From Pseudoalteromonas sp. GCY (GTDB lineage Bacteria; Pseudomonadota; Gammaproteobacteria; Enterobacterales; Alteromonadaceae), in NCBI RefSeq assembly GCF_016695175.1, contig NZ_CP068023.1:1751501-1815500 (forward strand): a stretch of 64,000 bases of DNA, given 5' to 3'. The position numbers were made by a program, and so were the translations under genes. Positions 56,845 to 64,000 of the stretch are shown piece after piece. Position 1 is the stretch's first letter. Each line of letters opens with the position of its first letter. The notes under the pieces are model-generated. The model saw only the letters and a program-made list of their open reading frames with translations. It did no database searches and was not told where the DNA came from.

Positions 56845-56934
56845 TTTTTTTGAAATGGGAACAGTTATTGGTCGCGATCGATTTGTTTGCAAGTCATATT
56901 CTTTCTACACTCAAGCAAAAAATGAGGAAGTAAC

Positions 56935-58200
56935 ATGAATAAAAAAATATGGATGAGCACGGCACTCTTTGTTTCAAGCAGTGTGTACGCGCAAACGTAT
57001 GTTTTAAACGCTGACTCTGCGATTGATGTGGTGTCAGGCAAGCTTATCTCACCTGCAACTGTGGTCGTTGAAGACAATAAAATTATCTCAGTCGGAAAAT
57101 CAAATCGTAAAGCCTATCCAAAAGGCGCTGAGGTGATAGACCTAAGCGGCCACACATTATTACCCGGTCTATTTGATATGCATGTCCACCTAACTTCAGA
57201 CGCACATGTTCATGGCTACAAAAGGTTGCAACGCACTGCACCTCGAGCGGCAATCACTGGGGTTAGAAACGCCAAGCGCACACTAGATGCGGGCTTTACG
57301 TCTGTTCGTAACCTCGGTGCTGCTGGCTATGCTGACATCGCGCTGAGAGATGCCATTTATGATGGTGACGTAGCTGGTCCACGTATAAACGCAGCAGGAC
57401 CTTCTCTTGGGATCACTGGCGGTCATTGTGACAACAACCTCTTAACCCATGAGCATAAAGTCTTTTCAGAAGGGGTTGCGGATGGTCCTTGGGCAGTAAG
57501 GCAAAAGGTACGTGAAAATATTAAGTATGGCGCTAACTTAATCAAGTTCTGTGCAACAGGTGGTGTACTATCTAAAGGCACTAAGGTGGGTGCTCAGCAA
57601 TATTCTCAAGAGGAAATGACAGCTATTGTGACCGAAGCGCATTTACGCGGCTTAACAGTTGCTGCCCACGCGCATGGCACTGATGGTATCAAGTCTGCAA
57701 TTAAAGCGGGTGTGAACTCGGTAGAGCACGTGAGTTTTGTTGATGATGAAGCCATTCAACTGGCCAAAGACAAAGGCACGTATTTCTCTATGGACATCTA
57801 CAATACAGAATATATCCTTGGCGAGGGCGAAAAGGCAGGTATTTTGCCTGAAAGCTTGGATAAAGAGCGTAAAGTCGGTGCTACTCAGCGTGCCAGTTTT
57901 ATAAAAGCGGTAAAAGCAGGCGTGAATATGGTGTTTGGCTCTGACGCTGGCGTTTATCCTCACGGTGACAACGGTAAGCAGTTTAGTCGCATGGTGAAAT
58001 TTGGCATGACTGAACTACAAGCCTTACAGGCTGCCACTATTAACTCGGCGACGTTACTCAAGCAAAATACACAATTAGGCTCGCTTGAGGTGGGCAAACT
58101 TGCTGACATTATTGCGGTTAAAGGCAACCCACTAGAAGACATTAGTGTGATGGAAAACGTCACCTTTGTGATGAAAGATGGCCAAATAGAAAAGCAATAG
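56935..58200 (+). CDS. Exported amidohydrolase, imidazolonepropionase/prolidase-like
   Basis: A 421-residue exported metal-dependent hydrolase with a signal peptide (cleavage after VYA, near residue 20). Metal motifs of the amidohydrolase superfamily are all present: FDMHVHLTSD, the lysine in ANLIKFCATGG, AAHAHGTDG, SVEHVSF and GSDAGVYPHG. The nearest types are the Xaa-Pro or Xaa-Arg dipeptidases of the Sgx9260/Cc2672 group. Placed right after a POT peptide transporter (90 bases), it probably trims di- or tripeptides in the periplasm. Confidence 0.88.
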   Translation: MNKKIWMSTALFVSSSVYAQTYVLNADSAIDVVSGKLISPATVVVEDNKIISVGKSNRKAYPKGAEVIDLSGHTLLPGLFDMHVHLTSDAHVHGYKRLQRTAPRAAITGVRNAKRTLDAGFTSVRNLGAAGYADIALRDAIYDGDVAGPRINAAGPSLGITGGHCDNNLLTHEHKVFSEGVADGPWAVRQKVRENIKYGANLIKFCATGGVLSKGTKVGAQQYSQEEMTAIVTEAHLRGLTVAAHAHGTDGIKSAIKAGVNSVEHVSFVDDEAIQLAKDKGTYFSMDIYNTEYILGEGEKAGILPESLDKERKVGATQRASFIKAVKAGVNMVFGSDAGVYPHGDNGKQFSRMVKFGMTELQALQAATINSATLLKQNTQLGSLEVGKLADIIAVKGNPLEDISVMENVTFVMKDGQIEKQ

Positions 58201-58209
58201 CCAAACGTT

Positions 58210-58244
58210 CTGCGCAGTTCTTATGCAAAGAACTGCGCAGTTTT
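58210..58244 (+). terminator. Intrinsic terminator of the amidohydrolase gene
   Basis: CTGCGCAGTTCTT and AAGAACTGCGCAG form a 13-base stem followed by TTTT, 10 bases after the stop. Confidence 0.9.
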
Positions 58245-58278
58245 GCAATATATCGTTGTAATCATAATAAAAATCAGT

Positions 58279-58288
58279 GGACAGGCAA
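58279..58288 (+). repeat. GGACAGGCAA repeat variant
   Basis: CAGTGGACAGGCAACG lies between the amidohydrolase terminator and the convergent end of the R-body operon; nine of ten bases match the GGACAGGCAC core. Confidence 0.45.
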
Positions 58289-58319
58289 CGCTTTGAGACA
58301 GACTACATATTTTATCGTA

Positions 58320-59228
58320 TTAACTGTGGTTGCTCGGTAAATATTGTTCCCAATTCGACACGGCAAATGGATATTCACCCGTTACATCTACTCGACTGCG
58401 CCAAAACTGCATCGCGCCAGTATTAATCCCTTGATAGACAAAAATAACATCTGCAGCAACTCTATCTCCACTGTTGCTAACATTGACGTCAACATTGATT
58501 AGCTGATAACCATTGGGATTAGGACCATCTTGGCGGCTTTGGTAGTAAAGGTGAAATGACTGTTGGTATATTGTAGGGTTGTTATATAACACATAGTTTA
58601 ACGCGCGTGTTGCATCACTATTACCTCTAGATATATTGAGCGAAGTTATTTCAGTAACAAGGTTTTGAAACTTATCGTTATTTGCCTTGACGCCGTGCAA
58701 CACCTCACCAAATGGCAGTACCATCACTGGAATGATTGCACTAACTAGTACTGTGTTTGGTGAGTGCATCTCGCCGATAATTACTACTTGTCCGGTTTCA
58801 CCATTTGTTGTTCGATCCAGTGCGGTAATACATTGAGTTAACAGTTCATCCGTTGGAATGAGTAAAGTATAAAGTTGCTCAATGTAGCGATTGTCCAAGA
58901 CCCATTTCATGCTGCGCGCGATGTAACGATTTTTACCTAAACTCAAGCCTTTAAACAGCTCCTGATTAAGTTGCTTATTCCTGTTGAGCCTTCGTAGCGC
59001 AATGTCGTCATTGACGTTCTCCAACATGGGGAGCTGTGTTTCTTGGTTGCCCATTAAGCTATTTTGATATAGCTCTTTTTCTAGATTAAGGGTCGGAAAT
59101 TGGGCATTTATCACACCAACGGCATAGACAAAGTTTGTGAATACGACTGAAGGTTCTGAGTTTGTTTCATCGTTGGCCAACTTCTGACTAAGTGGCAAAT
59201 TTTGTTGAGTGGATAATGATTGGTTCAT
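58320..59228 (-). CDS. PatG C-terminal-like protein 1 of the R-body locus
   Basis: A 302-residue soluble protein, the last gene of the rebB operon. It shares an ordered set of motifs with its two upstream paralogues: YAVGVINAQFPTLNLEKE near residue 35, ARSMKWVLD near 105, DATRALNYVLYNNPTIYQQ near 205, and RVDVTGEYPF near the C terminus. I think the pattern is that of the C-terminal domain of the cyanobactin maturation protease PatG, here as a stand-alone protein with no protease domain. This likeness is from memory. Start set by AGGGAGG. Function unknown. Confidence 0.7.
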   Translation of the reverse strand: MNQSLSTQQNLPLSQKLANDETNSEPSVVFTNFVYAVGVINAQFPTLNLEKELYQNSLMGNQETQLPMLENVNDDIALRRLNRNKQLNQELFKGLSLGKNRYIARSMKWVLDNRYIEQLYTLLIPTDELLTQCITALDRTTNGETGQVVIIGEMHSPNTVLVSAIIPVMVLPFGEVLHGVKANNDKFQNLVTEITSLNISRGNSDATRALNYVLYNNPTIYQQSFHLYYQSRQDGPNPNGYQLINVDVNVSNSGDRVAADVIFVYQGINTGAMQFWRSRVDVTGEYPFAVSNWEQYLPSNHS

Positions 59229-59237
59229 GAAGCCTCC

Positions 59238-60032
59238 CTAAATACTTTTCGCAAATGGCGCTAGTCTGGATGAAACAAAAGGATAGTGGTTGGTTACGTC
59301 GATATTACAGGCATAGCGGCTACGATCTGAACTACACAGAATAAACTCAACAACGTGGCGCATTGGTTCAGAGTGTATCTGTTGCAATTGAATAGCTTGA
59401 ATATCATTAATCAATAAGTGTTGGCTGCTATCAACGACGATTTGATAGAAGTGACTCAAAAAATAGTTACTGGCTCTGTCTTTTTTAGTTAACCCAATAG
59501 TAGGCTTAAGTGCGGGCAGCTCAAGCTGTTGATTGGCTGGTTTACCATCTTTGAGTATTGGAACTTGGATATCGGTAACTGCGATTAGGTGCTTTACCGT
59601 GGCGGTTGGTAAAGCGATGTCATCGTAGTGCTGTGCGGCATGTTCGCCTGTTAGCTCGCCAATAACCACATAAGTATTTTTTTGCTCTGTTGTATTGATC
59701 AGTGCATTCAGTTGTGTCGGTGTATCTGGCTCAAGGATGTAAGTGTCTACCAGGTTTATGGTAAGAACCCATGTTGCCTGCTGCGCTAAATATAAAAATG
59801 GCCTGTAACTCAACTGAGGTTGATTGTCCATGGTTACGCGATAGTTGAACACTTTATAAAACTCTTCGGGATTGGCCTTTATAGACAACGCAGCAGCTTC
59901 ATATTGCTTTTCGAGGTTTAAGGTCGGAAAGCTTGGTTGAATAACACCAATTGCATAAATAGATGTATCATGGTTGTCATGAGGCGCAAACTGTATTGGC
60001 ACTGTTTTACCATTGTGAATTGAGGTCTTCAT
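59238..60032 (-). CDS. PatG C-terminal-like protein 2 of the R-body locus
   Basis: A 264-residue paralogue of the genes on both sides: YAIGVIQPSFPTLNLEKQ near residue 26, AQQATWVLTI near 90, DRASNYFLSHFYQIV near 185, and NIDVTNHYPF at the C terminus. It is the shortest of the three, with a reduced middle region. It starts behind AAGGAAGG, 18 bases after the preceding gene's stop and 9 bases before the next start. Soluble; no catalytic motif seen. Confidence 0.7.
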   Translation of the reverse strand: MKTSIHNGKTVPIQFAPHDNHDTSIYAIGVIQPSFPTLNLEKQYEAAALSIKANPEEFYKVFNYRVTMDNQPQLSYRPFLYLAQQATWVLTINLVDTYILEPDTPTQLNALINTTEQKNTYVVIGELTGEHAAQHYDDIALPTATVKHLIAVTDIQVPILKDGKPANQQLELPALKPTIGLTKKDRASNYFLSHFYQIVVDSSQHLLINDIQAIQLQQIHSEPMRHVVEFILCSSDRSRYACNIDVTNHYPFVSSRLAPFAKSI

Positions 60033-60050
60033 TTCTATCCTTCCTTTGCA

Positions 60051-61067
60051 TTAATCTTGTGGCATCGTATTCAGCAGCGGGAGGAATTGTTGTATTTCTG
60101 TATTGATAAAAGGATACAAGCCACTCACGTCGATACGACAAAAGTAATAGTGATGTTTAGCAGAAGCGTTTTCTTTATAGGTTAGCGTAATATCAACAAT
60201 CTTATGTTCAGACACCGCGTCAAATTGGGAAAACGTGATGTCGGTTAGAGAAGCACTTGGCAGGGTTGCGGACCCAAGACGCATTTTATGGGTTTGTAAG
60301 TAGATATCTGGATAGCGAAATGCAACAAAATTCTTAGCTCTATCAAAGTCATCACGGCCTGCATTTGGTTCGACTTCTAGTGCTTTTATCACATCTTGAA
60401 TGGCATTGGTTTCCGCACTGGAAATTTTTTGAATTGTATTATGCAGCTCTGACAATGTTTGATGATATACCTGATGACAAGCTATCTCAGCTAAATTGGT
60501 GTCGTGGTTATTAGAGGAATGGCCAATGACACAAGTATACACAAGCTCCAGTGTATCTTTAGGTGGCTGTAGCGCTTCAATTAGCGCTTCTAACTCGACT
60601 TTTGTCGCGGGAGTTAAGTGGTAACTTAGCTGTTTTTGAATGACTAAAATCCAAGAAACTTGCTCAGCAAGATAAAGATACTTGTCTCTGTTAGGATCCC
60701 CAATCGGCAATGATTTATTAGTGAAAACTTCGTAATAGGCTCTTTCATCGACTGCGAGCTCCATTGCGGCTTGTAAAAATTGCTTTTCTATTCCCTCATT
60801 AGGAAAGACTATTTCTACTTGGCCCACTGCATAAATGTAGTCAAAAGCGGCGCATTGCACGGAAGTAGGATGCTGAATTTCCTGCGCTTGCATTTGCTCG
60901 GATGAGTCAAGGTCTTGCGGGGTGCTCGGTAGCCTAGCATCGTTTGTTTCTACCGGCGCTATGCCAAAAGTGTCTGAGTCACAAGTTTGGCTATCTTGTG
61001 TTTCAGCTTTTTTAGAACTGCAAATTGCGGGATCTGCTGAGGTGACCTCAGGGTGTAATTCGCTCAT
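60051..61067 (-). CDS. PatG C-terminal-like protein 3 of the R-body locus
   Basis: A 338-residue paralogue with an extra acidic, low-complexity N-terminal segment of about 75 residues before the shared domain: YAVGQVEIVFPNEGIEKQ, AEQVSWILVI, DDFDRAKNFVAFRYPDIYLQ and RIDVSGLYPF. ATG 61067 follows AAAGAGAATAAT; a GTG at 61106 inside a hairpin is less likely. It lies 56 bases after the rebB stop, with a perfect hairpin between. The acidic N terminus might be an interaction or targeting tail; that is a guess. Confidence 0.7.
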   Translation of the reverse strand: MSELHPEVTSADPAICSSKKAETQDSQTCDSDTFGIAPVETNDARLPSTPQDLDSSEQMQAQEIQHPTSVQCAAFDYIYAVGQVEIVFPNEGIEKQFLQAAMELAVDERAYYEVFTNKSLPIGDPNRDKYLYLAEQVSWILVIQKQLSYHLTPATKVELEALIEALQPPKDTLELVYTCVIGHSSNNHDTNLAEIACHQVYHQTLSELHNTIQKISSAETNAIQDVIKALEVEPNAGRDDFDRAKNFVAFRYPDIYLQTHKMRLGSATLPSASLTDITFSQFDAVSEHKIVDITLTYKENASAKHHYYFCRIDVSGLYPFINTEIQQFLPLLNTMPQD

Positions 61068-61088
61068 ATTATTCTCTTTTTTGATGAG

Positions 61089-61114
61089 GAAGTGCTGATG
61101 GAGCACAGCACTTC
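61089..61114 (-). promoter_or_regulatory. Hairpin between rebB and the downstream operon genes
   Basis: GAAGTGCTG and CAGCACTTC form a perfect 9-base stem with an 8-base loop, 10 bases after the rebB stop. It lacks a T tract. It may stabilise the rebB part of the message or partly end transcription, giving more RebB than the downstream proteins. Confidence 0.55.
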
Positions 61115-61123
61115 ACTTTGATG

Positions 61124-61396
61124 TTAACTACTTGCAAGGATCTTCTTCGTTGCAATACCTGTAGTTGCTGTGTCTATCGAATAGAGGGTTGTAACACCCA
61201 TAGTGGTGGCAGCTTGAGCAGTAACAGCCATTTGCTGCTGAGCTGTGGTTGCATTATGAGCTGCGTTTGCAAGCGCTTGTGAAGTTGCTTGGAACAAGTT
61301 ACCCATTGACATTGCTGGAGCATCACCTAGTACTTTTACGTTTGCTTGGGTGACTGAGTCAGTGATTTGATCGTTTACAGAAGTTGGAAATGCCAT
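61124..61396 (-). CDS. rebB: RebB-type R-body structural protein
   Basis: A 90-residue protein rich in Ala, Thr, Gln and Asn. Its sequence is that of the RebB family (R-body or killing-trait proteins): FPTSVNDQITDSVTQANVKV at the N terminus, then DAPAMSMGNLFQATSQALAN and AAHNATTAQQQM. In Caedibacter the Reb proteins polymerise into ribbons that coil up and unroll when the pH drops, breaking membranes. Strong ribosome binding site AAGGAAAA. It leads an operon with three paralogous genes. Only one Reb structural gene is in the window, whereas the known type uses several small Reb proteins, so others may lie past the right edge. Confidence 0.85.
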   Translation of the reverse strand: MAFPTSVNDQITDSVTQANVKVLGDAPAMSMGNLFQATSQALANAAHNATTAQQQMAVTAQAATTMGVTTLYSIDTATTGIATKKILASS

Positions 61397-61595
61397 AATT
61401 TTTTCCTTAATGGTTAGTTGCTTTTTAGCGTTATTAACTAAAGAATAATGTAGCCCGCTCCGTCACAGATGTTTTGGTTTAACTAACTGTTTTTATGGTA
61501 GATTAGACGACTTTCAAGCGCGCAATATTTAACAGTGTTTGGTGGTTTTTACGCATTGCGGCTGTACGATTGAGCTAAGGCTGGTATTGACGGTG

Positions 61596-61644
61596 TAAAA
61601 ATAACCCCATCGTGAGAGCTCCATACTTTCCTCGCAATGGGGTT
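61596..61644 (-). terminator. Terminator of the AAA+ ATPase transcript
   Basis: On the minus strand AACCCCAT and ATGGGGTT close a long imperfect hairpin that is followed by ATTTTT. It separates the ATPase transcript from rebB, which should then have its own promoter in 61397-61590. Confidence 0.65.
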
Positions 61645-61656
61645 AGTCATTAGCTA

Positions 61657-61665
61657 TGCCTGTCC
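61657..61665 (-). repeat. GGACAGGCA repeat inside the R-body locus
   Basis: TATGCCTGTCCATC is the reverse complement of the GGACAGGCA core. It lies between the ATPase terminator and the relic frame after the ATPase gene. Confidence 0.45.
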
Positions 61666-61694
61666 ATCAAAAGGTTTAAGCTACAACTCGTTTA

Positions 61695-61934
61695 TCAGCT
61701 AAGGAATGCTTTATTCGCTGTCAGCTTTTGATTCACAGCGAACTTGCCCCTTAGCTCAGTCACCTGCTGACTAAACCACTTTTGATAAAGTGGGCATAAA
61801 TTGACATTTCCAACTGAGTTGGCATTTTTAACTATATCGCGGGCCGCTTTTACCAACTTGGTAGAAGTTATGATGTTTGCAAATTGTGAGTTTAACCAGT
61901 CTGTGAAAAAGTAAAAGGTGTGAGTGTGAAGAGA
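61695..61934 (-). pseudogene. 79-codon open frame in phase after the ATPase stop
   Basis: Directly after the TGA of the ATPase gene the same frame stays open for 79 codons and reads like protein (FFTDWLNSQFANIIT, then LVKAARDIVKNAN and CPLYQKWFSQQVTEL), ending at TGA 61695-61697. It has no ATG or GTG start near its head. It may be an old C-terminal part cut off by a nonsense change, or a relic of another gene. It is still in front of the ATPase terminator, so it is transcribed with that gene. Confidence 0.45.
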
Positions 61935-63308
61935 TCACCACCTAAGTTGAGTTTGATGCTCAGAAAGTCGACTTATGCCCTCACGAATATCCGTCATGGA
62001 TATCTCTGTGCGCGCTTCGCTGAGCAATCTTAATGATACAAAGCGTAATACATTGATAATATCTGCTCCACTTAGTGGATATTGCTCTGCAAGTTTGTTT
62101 AAGCATACGTTGCTTGACAGGCTAGATTGGTGACAAAGTCCGCTTTGCCAAATTTCCAGTCGCTGTGCAGCCCTTGGTGCTTGAAATTGGACAATCGATT
62201 CAAATCGGCGAAAAAACGCGTCGTCGATATTATCTTTATAGTTTGAAGCTAAGATCACCACACCGCTAAAGCTTTCAATACGCTGCAGCAGATAGGCGAC
62301 ATTTTGATTAGCAAACTGATCGTTAGAAGAGGTGGTTTTTAAGCGCTTAGTGAAAAGCGCGTCCGCTTCATCAAAGAAAAGGATCCAGTCACGATGCTCT
62401 GCAAGGCTAAACAGCTGTTCAAGGTTTTTCTCTGTTTCTCCAATGTACTTTGAGGTGATCAGCGATAAATCGACCTTATAGACTGATTTATCTAGTATTT
62501 TTCCAAGTACGCTCGCCGTTAGGGTTTTTCCTGTTCCGGGAGGGCCGTAAAACAGTGCACGGTAACCGGGGCGGAGTTGTTTACCAATTTTCCATTGCGT
62601 TTGTAGTGTCTTGCCATATTGAACCCAAGTAATAATTTCGTTTAGCTGATGACGAGTGGTATCTGGTAGCTTTACATCATCCCATTCAAGTGCTGTGTTT
62701 ACTTGGGTTGCAGGAAACTGATGACTTGTTTCTGGCCGATATGGCTCTGCAGTAGTGAACATTTGTATAAACTCGGGTTTAAGAACCAGGGGGATGTTTA
62801 ATCGTGATATACCCTCAGATTCTCGATGACTGTCCACCATAAGGTTAAGCAATTGGCTGGAGTGGAGCGTTTGAAGGACATCAAACTCCGTGTTGAGATT
62901 ATTTCCGTCAAGAATGAATGCCGCCGTGATCCCCGTTGTGAATATCTGCCCTTGAGATTCTTGTATACCAAACTCACTGAAAGGGCGGTTTGTTTGTTCG
63001 TTGATTGACAGGAAAATGTCGAGTACAGGGGCTTTGATAACCGGAACAAATGCTAGAATAATTAATAATCTTTCAATCAGGTTTGGCTTGCTGCGGGTAA
63101 TAAAGTCCGCAAATTGAGAGTCTGAGTTATCTAGCGTAGGTGGCAGTGGAAATTCTTGCTCAGTATTCTCGAGTGACTGTCCAAAGTAATGTGACACACG
63201 ATATTGAATAGCATGCTGCAGCCAGTCGCACTCTTGTTCTACGTCTTTGGCATTTAAAGCCGCTTTGGAAGGAGTTTGAGCTAAAGGCTCAAAGTTAGAT
63301 TGCCACAT
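61935..63308 (-). CDS. AAA+ ATPase of the R-body locus
   Basis: A 457-residue AAA+ protein. The C-terminal half holds the module: Walker A GPPGTGKT (255-262), pore-like segment KYIGETEKNL, Walker B ILFFDEADALF (309-319), sensor 1 ILASNYKDNID and arginine finger RRF (367-369). The N-terminal 220 residues are of a type I associate with ATPases found in loci of extracellular contractile injection systems and similar assemblies, with LPPTLDNSDSQFADFI at the start. It probably remodels or unfolds proteins to help assembly. Good ribosome binding site AAGGAAG. Separate transcript from rebB, same strand. Confidence 0.85.
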   Translation of the reverse strand: MWQSNFEPLAQTPSKAALNAKDVEQECDWLQHAIQYRVSHYFGQSLENTEQEFPLPPTLDNSDSQFADFITRSKPNLIERLLIILAFVPVIKAPVLDIFLSINEQTNRPFSEFGIQESQGQIFTTGITAAFILDGNNLNTEFDVLQTLHSSQLLNLMVDSHRESEGISRLNIPLVLKPEFIQMFTTAEPYRPETSHQFPATQVNTALEWDDVKLPDTTRHQLNEIITWVQYGKTLQTQWKIGKQLRPGYRALFYGPPGTGKTLTASVLGKILDKSVYKVDLSLITSKYIGETEKNLEQLFSLAEHRDWILFFDEADALFTKRLKTTSSNDQFANQNVAYLLQRIESFSGVVILASNYKDNIDDAFFRRFESIVQFQAPRAAQRLEIWQSGLCHQSSLSSNVCLNKLAEQYPLSGADIINVLRFVSLRLLSEARTEISMTDIREGISRLSEHQTQLRW

Positions 63309-63451
63309 TTTACTTCCTTATTTTCTAAATAAGCGTTCCACAGTGTAGTTTGTACGGCTGCGAATCTGATTGGCAACTTTAGGGATTATGTTGGTATAAC
63401 AGACTAATTGCTGCAGGTTCTTTTATTTAAGAGGTGGTTGGTTACGTAAAA

Positions 63452-63477
63452 GAGCAGGCGAGTTGGTTATCCTGCTC
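63452..63477 (-). terminator. Hairpin after the unknown protein at the window end
   Basis: GAGCAGG and CCTGCTC pair around a 12-base loop and on the minus strand are followed by TTTTACG. A weak terminator is possible. Confidence 0.5.
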
Positions 63478-63493
63478 AGTCTTTACATAAAGA

Positions 63494-64000
63494 TCATTGA
63501 AGTGCCCAGTAAATTGGGTAAGTACCTGAGTTTTCGCCAATCATAATTGTGCGTATTGTGGTGCCACTGTTTGATTCTTCAAATGGAGTATAAGTTGATT
63601 CAAGTACACGGCCGTTAGTTTGCTGCTGTAGCTGCACCTCATCGCCTAAAATACCTATTGAATAACCTGACTGAAATATATAGTGTTCAATTTCTTGTAT
63701 TTGATCAGATTTAGCACCATTGTCATTGTCTTTTAGCTGTAGCCAAACTGTCGTACCGATAGGAATAGAGGCGCTATTTAACAGGTCAAGAACGTTGTTA
63801 GCTATATCAAGAGGATTGTTATTTGTGTTATTGATAGAAGACACATTGAGGATAAACATCGGCATCAATGCCAGCGCGTATCCGTGCTTGTCACTGGTGC
63901 CCGTAATTCTGTCGGTTTCTTGAGCCGTTAGCGCAACATCCCACTCATTGTCTTGTGTGTTAAGGTTGCGCATACAAAAGCTATAACCTTCGCCTTTATA
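63494..64000 (-). CDS. Unknown protein of the R-body locus, 5' end probably outside the window
   Basis: The frame from the ATG at 63973 encodes 159 residues, but it stays open upstream for all 9 remaining codons to the window edge, and the ATG has no well-spaced ribosome binding site, so the gene may begin beyond position 64000. The visible part has a polar N-terminal portion (NLNTQDNEWDVALTAQETDRITGTSDKHG), a middle with MPMFILNVSSI and NNTNNNPLDIANNVLDLLN, and an end rich in Ser, Thr and Gly. No family is recognised and no membrane helix is clear. It is on the same strand as the ATPase and rebB and likely part of the locus. Confidence 0.6.
   Translation of the reverse strand, partial: YKGEGYSFCMRNLNTQDNEWDVALTAQETDRITGTSDKHGYALALMPMFILNVSSINNTNNNPLDIANNVLDLLNSASIPIGTTVWLQLKDNDNGAKSDQIQEIEHYIFQSGYSIGILGDEVQLQQQTNGRVLESTYTPFEESNSGTTIRTIMIGENSGTYPIYWALQ

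Noticed and set aside
61935..63308. R-body locus read as a contractile injection system because of the ATPase
   Set aside because: No sheath, tube, baseplate or spike genes are in the window; only the ATPase is similar in type, while RebB points to an R-body.

Overview
The window looks like chromosomal DNA of a marine gammaproteobacterium of the Alteromonadales, most like Pseudoalteromonas. This rests on the gene families seen (a long 481-residue GAPDH, a DUF2989 lipoprotein, a zinc-ribbon/YeaC/DUF349 trio, SpeA-SpeB, NSS and AGCS sodium symporters), on moderate-to-low GC, and on short intergenic repeats of the kind tied to REP-associated transposases. It is inferred from memory of families; no database was searched.

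Layout. 1-12.8 kb is mostly core: a lysine riboswitch and aspartokinase III, a DUF924 protein, an NSS transporter, a DUF2989 lipoprotein, GAPDH, an M14 carboxypeptidase, an AGCS symporter, then zinc-ribbon protein, YeaC and a DUF349 protein. 12.9-20.9 kb holds a beta-helix lipoprotein, a divergent azoreductase/LysR pair, a PhnD-like binding protein paired with a histidine kinase, small enzymes, and an EamA exporter divergent from a MarR regulator with two matching palindromes between them. 21-24.3 kb is the putrescine operon speA-speB on the minus strand, with a 205-bp MITE-like element behind it. 24.3-31.5 kb has a Ca/Na exchanger, a hydrolase, a DUF6058 protein and a four-gene operon (DJ-1/PfpI protein, alpha/beta hydrolase, response regulator, histidine kinase). 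31.5-41.8 kb has acetyltransferases, a LysR/SDR pair, a decayed histidine kinase, and a BlaI-type repressor followed by an M56-M23 fusion, an M23 lipoprotein and a DUF418 membrane protein. 42-51.2 kb is an accessory stretch of small metabolic genes (PhoD-like phosphatase, AraC, AhpD-like, PhyH, DUF3291, cupin, PhzF, YaiI, GFA, ACT, HPP, GrpB), with one acetyltransferase broken by a frameshift. 51.4-52.5 kb is a REP-associated tyrosine transposase broken by an in-frame amber codon. 52.6-58.2 kb encodes a lipoprotein metallopeptidase, a POT peptide transporter and an exported amidohydrolase, which together suggest peptide use.

The most unusual region is 58.3-64 kb, all on the minus strand: a RebB-type R-body structural protein, three tandem paralogues that I think resemble the C-terminal domain of the cyanobactin protease PatG, a AAA+ ATPase with an unusual N-terminal half, and an unknown protein running to the window edge. 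I read this as one accessory locus for an R-body-type assembly with uncharacterised partners. A second candidate is the BlaI/M56-M23/M23 set near 36 kb, where a BlaR1-like membrane protease carries a peptidoglycan endopeptidase domain in place of a penicillin-binding sensor.
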